From assembly GCA_944390735.1 (NCBI GenBank), contig CALXRL010000007.1, positions 1-64,000 of the forward strand: a stretch of 64,000 nt of DNA, written 5' to 3'. Origin of the DNA: an uncultured Victivallales bacterium. Its GTDB lineage: Bacteria; Verrucomicrobiota; Lentisphaeria; Victivallales; UBA1829. Positions within the stretch are counted from its first letter, which is position 1; every line of letters begins with the position of its first letter. Made by a program: the position numbers and the translations under genes. The notes beneath the pieces were generated by a model, which saw only the letters and a program-made list of their open reading frames with translations, ran no database searches and had not been told where the DNA came from. Shown here piece by piece: positions 53,608 through 61,877 of this stretch.

Positions 53608-54774
53608 ATGCCGTTAATCCATGATAAAAGAGTGGCGGAAAGCTCTCCGGTGGGCTCGGCGCTGCGGTCGTTTTTTTCGCATTTTGATCCGATGCAGCTG
53701 CTTCCGATGGCGGTGCTGCTGACGTTCGGGATTGTTTTTGTCTACGGGACCGGCCAGCAGGTCGGCGGCGTTCATGCCGAAGTGTTCTGGAAGCGGCAGA
53801 TCATATGGATTGCGATCGGTCTGGGGCTGTGGCTGTTTTTTTCCTTTTTCAACTATAAATATCTGGGGGTGGCATCCATTCTGCTTTATGCCGGATCGCT
53901 GGTGCTGCTGGTGCTGGTGCTGGTGAAAGGGATCGGAGTGGTGCGTTTCGGCGCCCGGCGATGGCTGGATATCGTCGGAGTGAGCGTGCAGCCGGCGGAA
54001 ATTGCCAAGCTGGCGGTGATTCTGCTGGTCTCCTGGGTGCTTTCGCTGAAACGATTTCCGGTCAATTCGTGGAAAACGCTTCTGCTCCTTCTGGCGCTGG
54101 TGGTTCCGTTTGCGGCTCTGATTCTGAAGCAGCCGAATCTGAGTATGACGCTGACGCTCTGCGCCTGTGCGTTTGCCATTGTGTTCTGCGCGGGATTCAA
54201 ATGGCGATATCTGCTGATCGGTCTGATTGTGATATCGGTCTGTGCGCCGATCGGGTACGGGATGCTGCGGCCGTATCATCGGGACCGGATCCGGGTGTTT
54301 CTGAATCCGGATCTGGATCCGCTGAACAAGGGATGGAATCAGAGACAGTCGGAGATGGCGGTCGGCAGCGGACGGCTGACGGGAAAAGGGTTTATGCAGG
54401 GGACGCAGAGCATGCTGGGCTATCTGCCGCAGACGGTGTCCAATTCCGATTTTATTTTTCCGGTGATTGCGGAGGAGACGGGATTTGTCGGCGCCTCGTT
54501 CCTTCTTCTGATGTATGTGCTGCTGATGATTTCCATTTTCCGGACCGCGCTGAATGCGCCGGATGAGTTCGGGCGATATCTTTGCGTCGGCGTGGGAACG
54601 GTGTTTGCGATGCATTCGATCGTGAACATCGGCATGAGCATCCGTCTGATGCCGGTGACGGGACTGCCGCTTCCGCTGGTCAGTTACGGGGGAACGTTCA
54701 TGCTGGCGTCGCTCTCCTATCTGGGCATTGTGCAGTCCGTGTATGCAAGGCGTAACAGGAATATGGAGGAGTGA
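53608..54774 (+). CDS. rodA: Rod-shape SEDS glycosyltransferase RodA
   Basis: 388-aa inner-membrane peptidoglycan polymerase of the SEDS family, working with a class B penicillin-binding protein in elongation. About ten membrane segments are visible. The conserved GARRWLDIVGVSVQPAEIAKLA segment (split: GARRWLD, QPAEIAK), the NQRQSEMAVGSGRLTGKGF segment, the SDFIFPVIAEE loop and PLPLVSYGGTF are present; the last three are typical of RodA/FtsW. Placement after purA and away from ftsZ-type genes favours RodA over FtsW. GAGGTGGAG precedes the ATG. The ygiQ gene follows after 6 bases. Confidence 0.92.
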   Translation: MPLIHDKRVAESSPVGSALRSFFSHFDPMQLLPMAVLLTFGIVFVYGTGQQVGGVHAEVFWKRQIIWIAIGLGLWLFFSFFNYKYLGVASILLYAGSLVLLVLVLVKGIGVVRFGARRWLDIVGVSVQPAEIAKLAVILLVSWVLSLKRFPVNSWKTLLLLLALVVPFAALILKQPNLSMTLTLCACAFAIVFCAGFKWRYLLIGLIVISVCAPIGYGMLRPYHRDRIRVFLNPDLDPLNKGWNQRQSEMAVGSGRLTGKGFMQGTQSMLGYLPQTVSNSDFIFPVIAEETGFVGASFLLLMYVLLMISIFRTALNAPDEFGRYLCVGVGTVFAMHSIVNIGMSIRLMPVTGLPLPLVSYGGTFMLASLSYLGIVQSVYARRNRNMEE

Positions 54775-54780
54775 CAGAGA

Positions 54781-56520
54781 ATGAAGAATGTAAAATTTCT
54801 GCCGATGAGCCGGAAGGAGATGGAGAATCTCGGATGGGACTCCATTGACATTCTGCTGGTGACGGGGGATGCGTATGTGGAACACCCCTCCTTTGGAACC
54901 GCGGTGATCGGACGCTATCTGCTGGACAAGGGGTTCCGGGTCGGAATCGCGGCGCAGCCGGACTGGAAAAATCCCGAATCCCTGTGCGCGATGGGCCGTC
55001 CGAGAATTGCCTGCGGCATCTCCTCGGGAAACATGGATTCGATGGTGTGTCTCTACACGGCGGGCCGCCGTCTCCGGAAAGACGACATGTATTCGCCGGG
55101 CGGAGTTCCGGGCCGCCGTCCGCCGCATGCGGCGGTGGTTTACACGCAGCTGGCCAAACGCGCGTTCCCCGGATTGAAGACCGTGCTCGGCGGCACGGAA
55201 GCCAGTCTGCGGCGCATGGCGCATTACGATTACTGGCAGGATAAAATGCACCCCTCGGTGCTGGTGGATTCCAAGGCGGACATCCTGATTTTCGGAATGG
55301 GCGAGACCGCATCGCTGGAGGTCTACTCCCGGATTCGGGACGGTCGGCCTCTGGAGGGAATTCCGGGAACGGCGGTTCTTCTCGGCGCCCGGGCCTCCCG
55401 GGAATTCGATTCGTCCGGTTGCGTCGTGCTGCCCGACTACGACCGCATCTGCAGCGATCCGAAAGCCCTGGTGGAGCAGACCATTGCCATGGAGGCGGAA
55501 ATGAATCCGTGGTGCGGACGGCGTCTCGTACAGCGCTACGGCGATCGTTTGCTGGTGCTGGAGCGTCCGAATCCGCCCCTGAGTCAGGAGGAGTTCGACC
55601 ACGTCTGCGAGCTGCACTACGGCATGGGGCCGCATCCGAGCTACAAGGAGCCGATTCCCGCGTATGAAACGGTGAAATTTTCAATTCCGGCGGTCCGGGG
55701 GTGTCCCGGAGGATGCGCGTTCTGCGGACTGGTTGCGCATCAGACGCGTCATCTGGTCTCCCGCTCTCCGGAGTCCGTGATGCGGAGTGTCGAACGGCTG
55801 AAAAAACTGCCGGGATATCATGGCATTGTCAGCGACATCGGCGGAGCGGCGTCGAACATTTTCGGCAACCGGACCGCGGATCACTCCCAGTGTGAAAAAT
55901 GCCGCAGGGTCTCCTGCATGTGGCCGACTCCGTGCCGGAACTACATTCCCGACGGCTCCGCGCTTCAGAATCTTCTTCGAAAGCTCCGTTCCACGCCGGG
56001 GGTCCGGAAGGTGTTCCTGAATTCCGGAATGCGTCTGGATCTTGCGCTTCGTCAGCCGGAACTGACGAAGGATATCATCCGCTATCATGTTTCCGGACAT
56101 CTGAAGGTGGCGCCGGAGCATCTGCATCCGCGTGTCCTGAACCTGATGCGGAAAGGCCGCGCCGGCGAACTGGAGGCCTTTATGAAGCTCTTCGACCAGT
56201 GCTGCCGGGAGGTGCACAAGGAGCAGTATCTCATTCCGCTTTTCATCTCGAATTTTCCCGGCTGCACCGAGGCGGAAATGAAGGTCGTGGATGACTTTCT
56301 GGAACAGCATCACTGGAGTCCGCAGCAGGTGCAGGACTACATTCCCCTGCCCATGACCATGGGCGCGGCGATGTATTACAGCGGACTGAATCCGTACACC
56401 GGAGAGAAAATCGTTGTGAACCGCGGCCTGCGGGAACGCAGGACTCAGATTCGAATGCTGAAGAAAAAACGCGGGTCGAAATATCAGACACAGAATTTCA
56501 GCAGGAAAGGAAAAAGGTGA
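54781..56520 (+). CDS. ygiQ: YgiQ-family radical SAM protein
   Basis: 579 aa, UPF0313/YgiQ family of unknown biochemical function. The radical-SAM motif is C308, C312, C315 in RGCPGGCAFCG. An N-terminal B12-binding-like region (about 15-110: DILLVTGDAYVEHPSFGTAVIGR, split as LLVTGDAYV and HPSFGTA) and the C-terminal domain with GMRLDLAL, SGHLKVAPEHL and YIPLPMTMG are typical. Length is in the usual 550-700 range. It is 6 bases after rodA, so it is co-transcribed. The next gene begins 5 bases after its stop. Confidence 0.93.
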   Translation: MKNVKFLPMSRKEMENLGWDSIDILLVTGDAYVEHPSFGTAVIGRYLLDKGFRVGIAAQPDWKNPESLCAMGRPRIACGISSGNMDSMVCLYTAGRRLRKDDMYSPGGVPGRRPPHAAVVYTQLAKRAFPGLKTVLGGTEASLRRMAHYDYWQDKMHPSVLVDSKADILIFGMGETASLEVYSRIRDGRPLEGIPGTAVLLGARASREFDSSGCVVLPDYDRICSDPKALVEQTIAMEAEMNPWCGRRLVQRYGDRLLVLERPNPPLSQEEFDHVCELHYGMGPHPSYKEPIPAYETVKFSIPAVRGCPGGCAFCGLVAHQTRHLVSRSPESVMRSVERLKKLPGYHGIVSDIGGAASNIFGNRTADHSQCEKCRRVSCMWPTPCRNYIPDGSALQNLLRKLRSTPGVRKVFLNSGMRLDLALRQPELTKDIIRYHVSGHLKVAPEHLHPRVLNLMRKGRAGELEAFMKLFDQCCREVHKEQYLIPLFISNFPGCTEAEMKVVDDFLEQHHWSPQQVQDYIPLPMTMGAAMYYSGLNPYTGEKIVVNRGLRERRTQIRMLKKKRGSKYQTQNFSRKGKR

Positions 56521-56525
56521 TCTCC

Positions 56526-58208
56526 ATGGCTCTGCAGCTTCCTCCGTCCTCCAATCCGAAAAGTCATCTTGACGATGATTACAGCACGCTTGCGGGAGAG
56601 TACCAGTTCCGCATCACGGAGTCCGGCAATATTGTGAATTCCGAATGGGTCGGCTACGAGGACCGCGTCGACTACCGGGAATTCATTCTGGAGGATCCCG
56701 GCTCTTTTTTCTTCAATGTCTCGAACCTTTCGCAGAAACTGACGCTGACCGTCTATGAGCGCAAGGATCCTGAAAATCCGTCCTCCTCCCTGAAAAAACT
56801 GACGTCCATCACCACGTCGAAATCCAAGGAGACGAAAAGTCTTCTTCTGGACTCCGGACATTACTATCTCAAAATCGAATACAAGGGGACCCGGTACGGA
56901 GGAACCGATTACAACATCGGCGTCATTGCCGATCTTTTCACAAAAGGGAACAACGAGGACGACGACTTCAAGACCGGCACGCTTCCGGACGCCTATTCCG
57001 TGGAAGTGAACGGATCGGGAAGTCTCATCTCCGGCGAATGGGTCGGCTACGGCGACTCAATTGACTGCCGTCGTCTCATTCTGAACTCGCCCGGCGCCTA
57101 CCGTTTCTTCCTCTCGGACATCACCAACAAGGTTCGTCTGACGGTGTATTCCATCTCCTACGACGGAAAAGGAAACGAAAAGCGGAAGAAGCTGACAAGC
57201 ATCACCGCTTCCGCCAATCAGAAGAAGGGAACCAAGGAACTTCTGCTCGCCGAAGGCGAGTATTATGTGACCGTCGAGGCGACCGACTGGAAAAAAGGAC
57301 GCAACACCGATTACTCCGTCAATGTGGACGGCACCTCCTATTTCAAAGCGGACAACACCAACGACAACTGGAACGATCCGGGAGTGCGCACCTTTTCCAT
57401 CGGCGGCGCCCAGGAGACTTTCCTGAGCGGCGAATGGGTCGGTTTCGGCGATTCGATCGACTGGATCAGCATCCGCATCACCACTCCCGGCTATTACAAT
57501 TTCAATATTCAGGATCTTCAGAACAAGATAAAGCTGAGCGTCTGCTCCTTCAGCGACACCGGCAGAAAGAAGACGCTCGGCTCCGTTTCGTTTACGCCGA
57601 GCAAGGGAAGCTCGACCACGCTGAAGAAGCCGCTTCTTCTGGATCGCGGCACCTACTACATTGCCGTCGAGGCTCCGGGCTGGAAGAGCGGTAAAAACAC
57701 CGATTACTCGCTCGGTTCCACCGCGGGAGAACTCTTCACGAAAGCCGATGACAACACCAACAATTCGCGCGCATCCGCTGTGGAGATCCGTCTTGCCGAC
57801 GGGGGCGTCCGGGACGACTGGGTCGGCTTCGGCGACAGCGAGGACCATTTCTATTTCCTCGTTCCCGAGGAGCGCGATGACAAGTACAGTTTCACATTCA
57901 ACGCGGAAAAGGGAATGGCGACGTTGAAAATCTCCCTCTACAACGGCAAATCGTACAAGACGCTCGATACGCTGAAAGGCGGCGAGACGGCGGTTCTTGA
58001 TTTTGACCGTCTGCGCGTTCAGACCGGCAACCGGATCTATCTGGAAATCGCATCTGCCGACGGCGGAAAGGGAAAGAAGAATACCGGATACGATGTCCTC
58101 ATCTCGCCGGAATCGGCGGTTCGCGCTCCGCTTGCCGCGGAGGCCTCCGTCCTTGCCGCGCAGAACGAGTTCAGCGGGAGCTCCCGCGATCTGCTGCTTC
58201 TCGCCTGA
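56526..58208 (+). CDS. Four-repeat beta-sandwich protein (PPC-like)
   Basis: 560 aa. Four repeats of about 130 residues each carry the signature E-W-V-G-(Y/F)-x-D (Trp at 41, 172, 304 and 432), followed by a strand with Y(F/R)FF, a KLTLTVY-like strand and an LLLxxGxYYxxVE strand. The pattern resembles bacterial pre-peptidase C-terminal (PPC) domains and related beta-sandwiches of surface proteins. No signal peptide is seen, which is odd for such a protein; the C-terminus ends GSSRDLLLLA. The ATG at 56526, with AAGGTGAT upstream, follows ygiQ by 5 bases. Function unknown; an adhesin or envelope structural role is possible. A terminator follows. Confidence 0.8.
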   Translation: MALQLPPSSNPKSHLDDDYSTLAGEYQFRITESGNIVNSEWVGYEDRVDYREFILEDPGSFFFNVSNLSQKLTLTVYERKDPENPSSSLKKLTSITTSKSKETKSLLLDSGHYYLKIEYKGTRYGGTDYNIGVIADLFTKGNNEDDDFKTGTLPDAYSVEVNGSGSLISGEWVGYGDSIDCRRLILNSPGAYRFFLSDITNKVRLTVYSISYDGKGNEKRKKLTSITASANQKKGTKELLLAEGEYYVTVEATDWKKGRNTDYSVNVDGTSYFKADNTNDNWNDPGVRTFSIGGAQETFLSGEWVGFGDSIDWISIRITTPGYYNFNIQDLQNKIKLSVCSFSDTGRKKTLGSVSFTPSKGSSTTLKKPLLLDRGTYYIAVEAPGWKSGKNTDYSLGSTAGELFTKADDNTNNSRASAVEIRLADGGVRDDWVGFGDSEDHFYFLVPEERDDKYSFTFNAEKGMATLKISLYNGKSYKTLDTLKGGETAVLDFDRLRVQTGNRIYLEIASADGGKGKKNTGYDVLISPESAVRAPLAAEASVLAAQNEFSGSSRDLLLLA

Positions 58209-58231
58209 GATCGTCCCGAACATGGAACCTG

Positions 58232-58266
58232 CCCGGAGCGGCGCCTTCCGCTTCCGGGATTTCTTT
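58232..58266 (+). terminator. Terminator of the rodA-ygiQ-repeat protein operon
   Basis: CCCGGAGCGG (58232-58241) pairs with CCGCTTCCGGG (58248-58258) with one bulged base, followed by ATTTCTTT. Confidence 0.75.
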
Positions 58267-58288
58267 GCATAATTATGGGAATTTAGAT

Positions 58289-58317
58289 TTGACATTTTCA
58301 AAGAGATGTGTTATGCT
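58289..58317 (+). promoter_or_regulatory. Strong promoter with long leader
   Basis: TTGACA (58289-58294), 17 bases ending in TGT, TATGCT (58312-58317): consensus -35 and extended -10. It begins about 320 bases before the ADP-ribosylglycohydrolase-like gene, leaving an unusually long leader. Confidence 0.8.
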
Positions 58318-58360
58318 AGTTCCCGGAGAGGGTTCATTTGCAGCAACAAAGGATGGAGAA

Positions 58361-58654
58361 ATGAGTTTGAGGCCACTTGCTTTCGCAGCGGCATCCCCGG
58401 GGAAGGTTTCTGCTCGCGGTCTGTGCGGACCGCGGGATTCCGCATTCTTCCGGGAGGTGACGGGATGGTTCGGCAGCCGCCGGAGCATTCCGGATTTCTC
58501 AATCCTGACCGATTCCGGGCGGAGTTCCGCCCTCCGAGCCGCATGTTTCCCGGAACCGTGCGGATTCTCTTTTCTTTCCGGGACGGAATTTGATGCGCGA
58601 ACGAAGATATTTTTCATAAAACGTGGGGTGTTTTCATGGATAAGGATTATTTGA
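58361..58654 (+). CDS. Possible leader ORF, 97 aa
   Basis: An ATG with GGATGGAG 2-9 bases upstream opens a 97-codon frame (starting MSLRPLAFAAASPGK) that ends 19 bases inside the next gene, so its translation would run over that gene's start. Codon use is unlike neighbouring genes and no family is recognised. It could be a leader peptide coupling translation, or chance in a structured leader; hairpins CGCGGTC/GACCGCG (about 58414-58434) and GGGCGG/CCGCCC (about 58516-58531) also occur here. Confidence 0.25.
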   Translation: MSLRPLAFAAASPGKVSARGLCGPRDSAFFREVTGWFGSRRSIPDFSILTDSGRSSALRAACFPEPCGFSFLSGTEFDARTKIFFIKRGVFSWIRII

Positions 58655-60111
58655 AACGGAAACTGAGGGGGTGTCTGCTCGGCAGAGGTGTCGGGGAGGC
58701 GCTCGGTCGTCCCTTTACCGGTATGAACGATCCCATGGATCTGGTATTTTATGATCCTGTTCCTTCGAAAGACGGCGTTCTCTGCACGCTGGATTTTCAG
58801 CTTCTCTGGCTGGAAGTTCTGAAGAGTCTTCCGGGAGGGCCGGTGGCGGATCGTGATCTGTTTGCGCAGTGCTGGCTGGATCATGTGCGGTATTCGGAGG
58901 ACGAGTATGCGGTGGCCCTGCGGAATCTGAAAAACAATATCATGCCGCCGTGGTCGGGCAGTTTCGACAATTTCTACTGCGACGGATTCGGAGCGGCGCA
59001 GCGGGCCGGGCTCTGGGCCTGGCTGGCGCCGGCCAAATGCGAACTGGCCGCTCAGCTTGCCTACGAGGATGCCTGCGTCGATCACGATTCCGACGGCATC
59101 TACGCGGCGCTCTTTCTGGCGGCGTTCGAGAGCGCGGCATTCATTGAAAATGATATGAACACCCTGCTGGAGATCGCGGGCACATATCTGCCGAAGGAGT
59201 CCCGTCTGGCGGGCGTGCTCGCGGATGTCCGTTCCCTCTGCGCGGAGAAAAAGGACTGGAGGGAGGTCCGGGCGGCTCTGCTGGCAAAATACGAGTGTGA
59301 GAATCTGACCGATTCCGTGATGAATTTCGGATTTATCATAGCGGCGCTTCTGCTCGGGGAGGGGGATTTTGAACGGTCGATCCTGATTGCGGCCAACTGC
59401 GCGAAAAACACGGCGGCGAATGCGTCGATTGTCGGAGAAATCCTCGGACTGCTGAATCCGGAGGAGATTCCGGACAAATGGTGGAAGGATCTGCCGGAGC
59501 GCATCGCTCCCGGTCCGGACATCGCCGATCTTCAGAATCCGCCCCGGACTCTGACGGAGTTTATCGATGCGGTTGTCGAACTTGCCGAGCAGGTGGCGCT
59601 CGGAGAACCCCTCGCGGCGGATGAACCGCAGTGGGATCAGTATCTGATTCCGGTGAAATGCGGGGTCTTCCGCAAATGGGCACGCCTGAACGAGCGGCGC
59701 ACCCCGCCGGAAATGGAGTGCATGAAGACGGCCTACACGTTCCCCGGCTCTTTCAACTATCTGGATTCCTACGAGGTGCCGGCAAACTCCCTCTACATGA
59801 TGAAGTTCGAATTCAAGATCGAGGAGCGCAAGAAGGTGCGCGTGGTGTTCAACTCCAATGCGATCTCCCGGGTCTGGCTCGACGGAGAGTTCGCGTTCGG
59901 GCGGGACGGCGGCTGGATGTCGCCCTCCTACTCCACCGTTCCGCTGAATCAGTTCGTCGATGCGGAAGTGGAGGCGGGAATTCATACGCTGGTGGTCGGC
60001 GTTGCCCCCACCGAACCCGATGAGAACATCTACTGGGTGATGGGCATTGCCTCCTGTTCCGACCGTCAATGGCTGCCCTATACCTTCTTTGACAATGAGG
60101 AGGAGGTCTGA
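58636..60111 (+). CDS. Degenerate ADP-ribosylglycohydrolase homologue with C-terminal beta-sandwich
   Basis: 491 aa. Residues about 5-325 have the ADP-ribosylglycohydrolase fold (RGCLLGRGVGEALGRPF at 11-27, DACVDHDSDGIYAALFLAA, IVGEILG), a family that removes ADP-ribose from proteins or nucleotides. The magnesium sites are altered: the usual TDDT is T-L-D-F (51-54), and the usual GxDTDT is A-K-N-T-A-A (256-261), so two or three metal-binding aspartates are missing. A beta-sandwich from about 370 (FPGSFNYLDSY, RVVFNSNAISRVWLDGEFAFG) is fused. It may be an inactive sensor or have a new activity. GTGGGG stands 8 bases before the ATG. Confidence 0.8.
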   Translation: MDKDYLKRKLRGCLLGRGVGEALGRPFTGMNDPMDLVFYDPVPSKDGVLCTLDFQLLWLEVLKSLPGGPVADRDLFAQCWLDHVRYSEDEYAVALRNLKNNIMPPWSGSFDNFYCDGFGAAQRAGLWAWLAPAKCELAAQLAYEDACVDHDSDGIYAALFLAAFESAAFIENDMNTLLEIAGTYLPKESRLAGVLADVRSLCAEKKDWREVRAALLAKYECENLTDSVMNFGFIIAALLLGEGDFERSILIAANCAKNTAANASIVGEILGLLNPEEIPDKWWKDLPERIAPGPDIADLQNPPRTLTEFIDAVVELAEQVALGEPLAADEPQWDQYLIPVKCGVFRKWARLNERRTPPEMECMKTAYTFPGSFNYLDSYEVPANSLYMMKFEFKIEERKKVRVVFNSNAISRVWLDGEFAFGRDGGWMSPSYSTVPLNQFVDAEVEAGIHTLVVGVAPTEPDENIYWVMGIASCSDRQWLPYTFFDNEEEV

Positions 60112-60141
60112 ACGCTTCGCTTCACGCTGCGTTGAGATCGG

Positions 60142-60198
60142 AAATCCCGTTCTGTTGGTTCCCCGGAGCCTGCTGACGGGATTTTCTGCTGTTTTTTC
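60142..60198 (+). terminator. Terminator after the ADP-ribosylglycohydrolase-like gene
   Basis: AAATCCCGT (60142-60150) pairs with ACGGGATTT (60176-60184) around a long loop, followed by a T-rich tract ending in TTTTTT (to 60198). Confidence 0.7.
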
Positions 60199-60230
60199 CA
60201 CCTGCCGGTTTCGTCGCGGGGAAGACGGTT

Positions 60231-61568
60231 TTACCAGAGAGAGGGCGGCGCAAGACCGCGTCGCAGGAGCAGTTCTCTGGCTTCCAGGTCTCCGTTTTTT
60301 GCGGCTTTCAGGAGCCACTCCTCCCCTTTGGTGATGCTCCGGGTGACGCCGCGGCCCTCCAGATAGCGAAGCGCAAGCGCCCGCTGAGCGACAGCGTCAC
60401 CGCCTTTCGCCGCAAGTCCGAACCAGTAGACCGCCGCGCTTTCATCCTTGACCAGTCCCCCGTCCCCCGCGGCGTACAGACAGCCCAGATTGTACTGTGC
60501 ACGCGGATAGCCCCGGGTTGCCGATTCGAAAAAGAGTTCCGCCGCCTTCCGGGGATCTTTTTTCATGCCGATTCCCTCCAGATGGAAAACGCCGAGTTTG
60601 AAGAGCGCCTGAGGATTTTTCTGTTCCGCGGCTTTCCGGTACCAGGGGAGGGCGGAGTGGATGTCCGGCTCCTTCGTGATGGTTCCATTGGCGGTGAATT
60701 CCGCATACTTGAACTGGGACATGGCATTGCCCCGTTCCGCGGAAAGACGGTAGAGCCGGGCTGCTTTTTTCAGATCCGGATCCACCGCTCTTCCGTATTC
60801 ATAGCAGAACGCCAGTTTTCCGAGCGCCTCGGCATCGCCGAGACGGGCGGCCCTCCGGAGAAGCTGAATCATTTCGGCGGGATTTCGCGGGACGCCGCGT
60901 CCGGCATATTTGCAGTCGGCCATCATCCGGAGGGCTGCCGGCGGCGGCTCCTTCAGGGCGATCAGGCGCTGGAGGATTTTGACCGCCCGTTCCGCTTCCC
61001 GCTCCCCCTTTTGGGCGAGAAGCAGCTGGGCAAGAGTGGTTTCTGCCGGTACAAAATGCTCGGCGGCAAGCTGTTCCAGCTGCGAGACGGCATAGGAGAC
61101 CAGCGGTCGTTTCGCCGGAAGTCCCCGTTCCTTGTCTTCGGGAATGCCTTGCAGATCGGTCATAGCCGTCTGGTAGCGGGCGAGCTTCACGCCGGCGTCG
61201 GCGGCTTTTTTCATCCAGTCATAGGCTTCGAAGCGGTTGCGTTCCACTCCGAGACCGCGTTCGAGACAGATCGCGTAATTGAACATGGCTTCCGGGAGTC
61301 CCGCATCCGCGGCTTTGCGGTACCAGTAGGCCGCCAGAGTCGGATTGGAAAGCCGGGTTCCGGTTCCGTAGAAATACTCGTCGCCGAGTTGGAACATGGC
61401 GTTTCGGTTTCCGGCGGCGGCTTCGTTTCGCAGTTTGTCCGCGCGGTCGGGCGCCGGTTCCTCCGCGGCAAGCAGAATTCCCGCAAGAAACAGGGCGCTG
61501 CCGAGCCGGCGCGCCGGGGAAAAGATCGCCGGACGGCGGAGATTCTCAGGAGAAAAGCTTCTCTGCAT
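60231..61568 (-). CDS. Sel1-repeat (TPR-like) secreted protein
   Basis: 445 aa. A signal peptide lies behind an extended N-terminus (hydrophobic core about 22-35, LGSALFLAGILLAAE). From about 45 to 440 there are roughly ten Sel1-like repeats of 36 residues (AMFQLGDEYFYGTGT, AMFNYAICLERGLGV, ALGKLAFCYEYGRAV, ALFKLGVFHLEGIGM, AQYNLGCLYAAGDGG). Such solenoids mediate protein contacts in the envelope or in host interaction. Its ATG lies inside the upstream RAM-domain gene (23-base overlap), with no ribosome site, so reinitiation or coupling is likely. Confidence 0.85.
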   Translation of the reverse strand: MQRSFSPENLRRPAIFSPARRLGSALFLAGILLAAEEPAPDRADKLRNEAAAGNRNAMFQLGDEYFYGTGTRLSNPTLAAYWYRKAADAGLPEAMFNYAICLERGLGVERNRFEAYDWMKKAADAGVKLARYQTAMTDLQGIPEDKERGLPAKRPLVSYAVSQLEQLAAEHFVPAETTLAQLLLAQKGEREAERAVKILQRLIALKEPPPAALRMMADCKYAGRGVPRNPAEMIQLLRRAARLGDAEALGKLAFCYEYGRAVDPDLKKAARLYRLSAERGNAMSQFKYAEFTANGTITKEPDIHSALPWYRKAAEQKNPQALFKLGVFHLEGIGMKKDPRKAAELFFESATRGYPRAQYNLGCLYAAGDGGLVKDESAAVYWFGLAAKGGDAVAQRALALRYLEGRGVTRSITKGEEWLLKAAKNGDLEARELLLRRGLAPPSLW

Positions 61569-61815
61569 CGTATTTGAAGTTCGATCCCAGGGAGATCAGA
61601 GTTTTGGTGTGCAGAATGCCTTCGATTCCAGAACACATTTTGTCAGCGACGATTGACGAGAGCTGCTGGTTGTCCCGGACCCTCGCAATGGCGAGCAGAT
61701 CGTATTCTCCCGCGACGGAGTGCACCTCCGTGATGCCGTCGATCCGCATGAGTTCCCGGATGACGTCATTGAGTTTGTGCCGTTCGACATTCACCAGAAT
61801 CACCGCTGTAACCAT
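61546..61815 (-). CDS. Stand-alone RAM (Lrp/AsnC ligand-binding) domain protein
   Basis: 89 aa covering only the regulation-of-amino-acid-metabolism domain of Lrp/AsnC proteins, without the helix-turn-helix (AVILVNVERHKLNDVIREL, GITEVHSVAGEYDLLAIARV, the last holding the GxYDxL core). Such proteins bind amino acids and modulate Lrp-type partners or other enzymes. GGGGAGG precedes the ATG. The MATE gene ends 62 bases upstream. It is 23 bases overlapped with the Sel1 gene downstream. The longer minus-strand frame upstream to 62844 is an overlap with the MATE gene and is rejected. Confidence 0.85.
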   Translation of the reverse strand: MVTAVILVNVERHKLNDVIRELMRIDGITEVHSVAGEYDLLAIARVRDNQQLSSIVADKMCSGIEGILHTKTLISLGSNFKYDAEKLFS

Positions 61816-61877
61816 GGTCCTCCCCTTTCGATTTTTTCCGTTCAGGTTGTTCCCTTTGCCGGATGCTCCGGGATATT

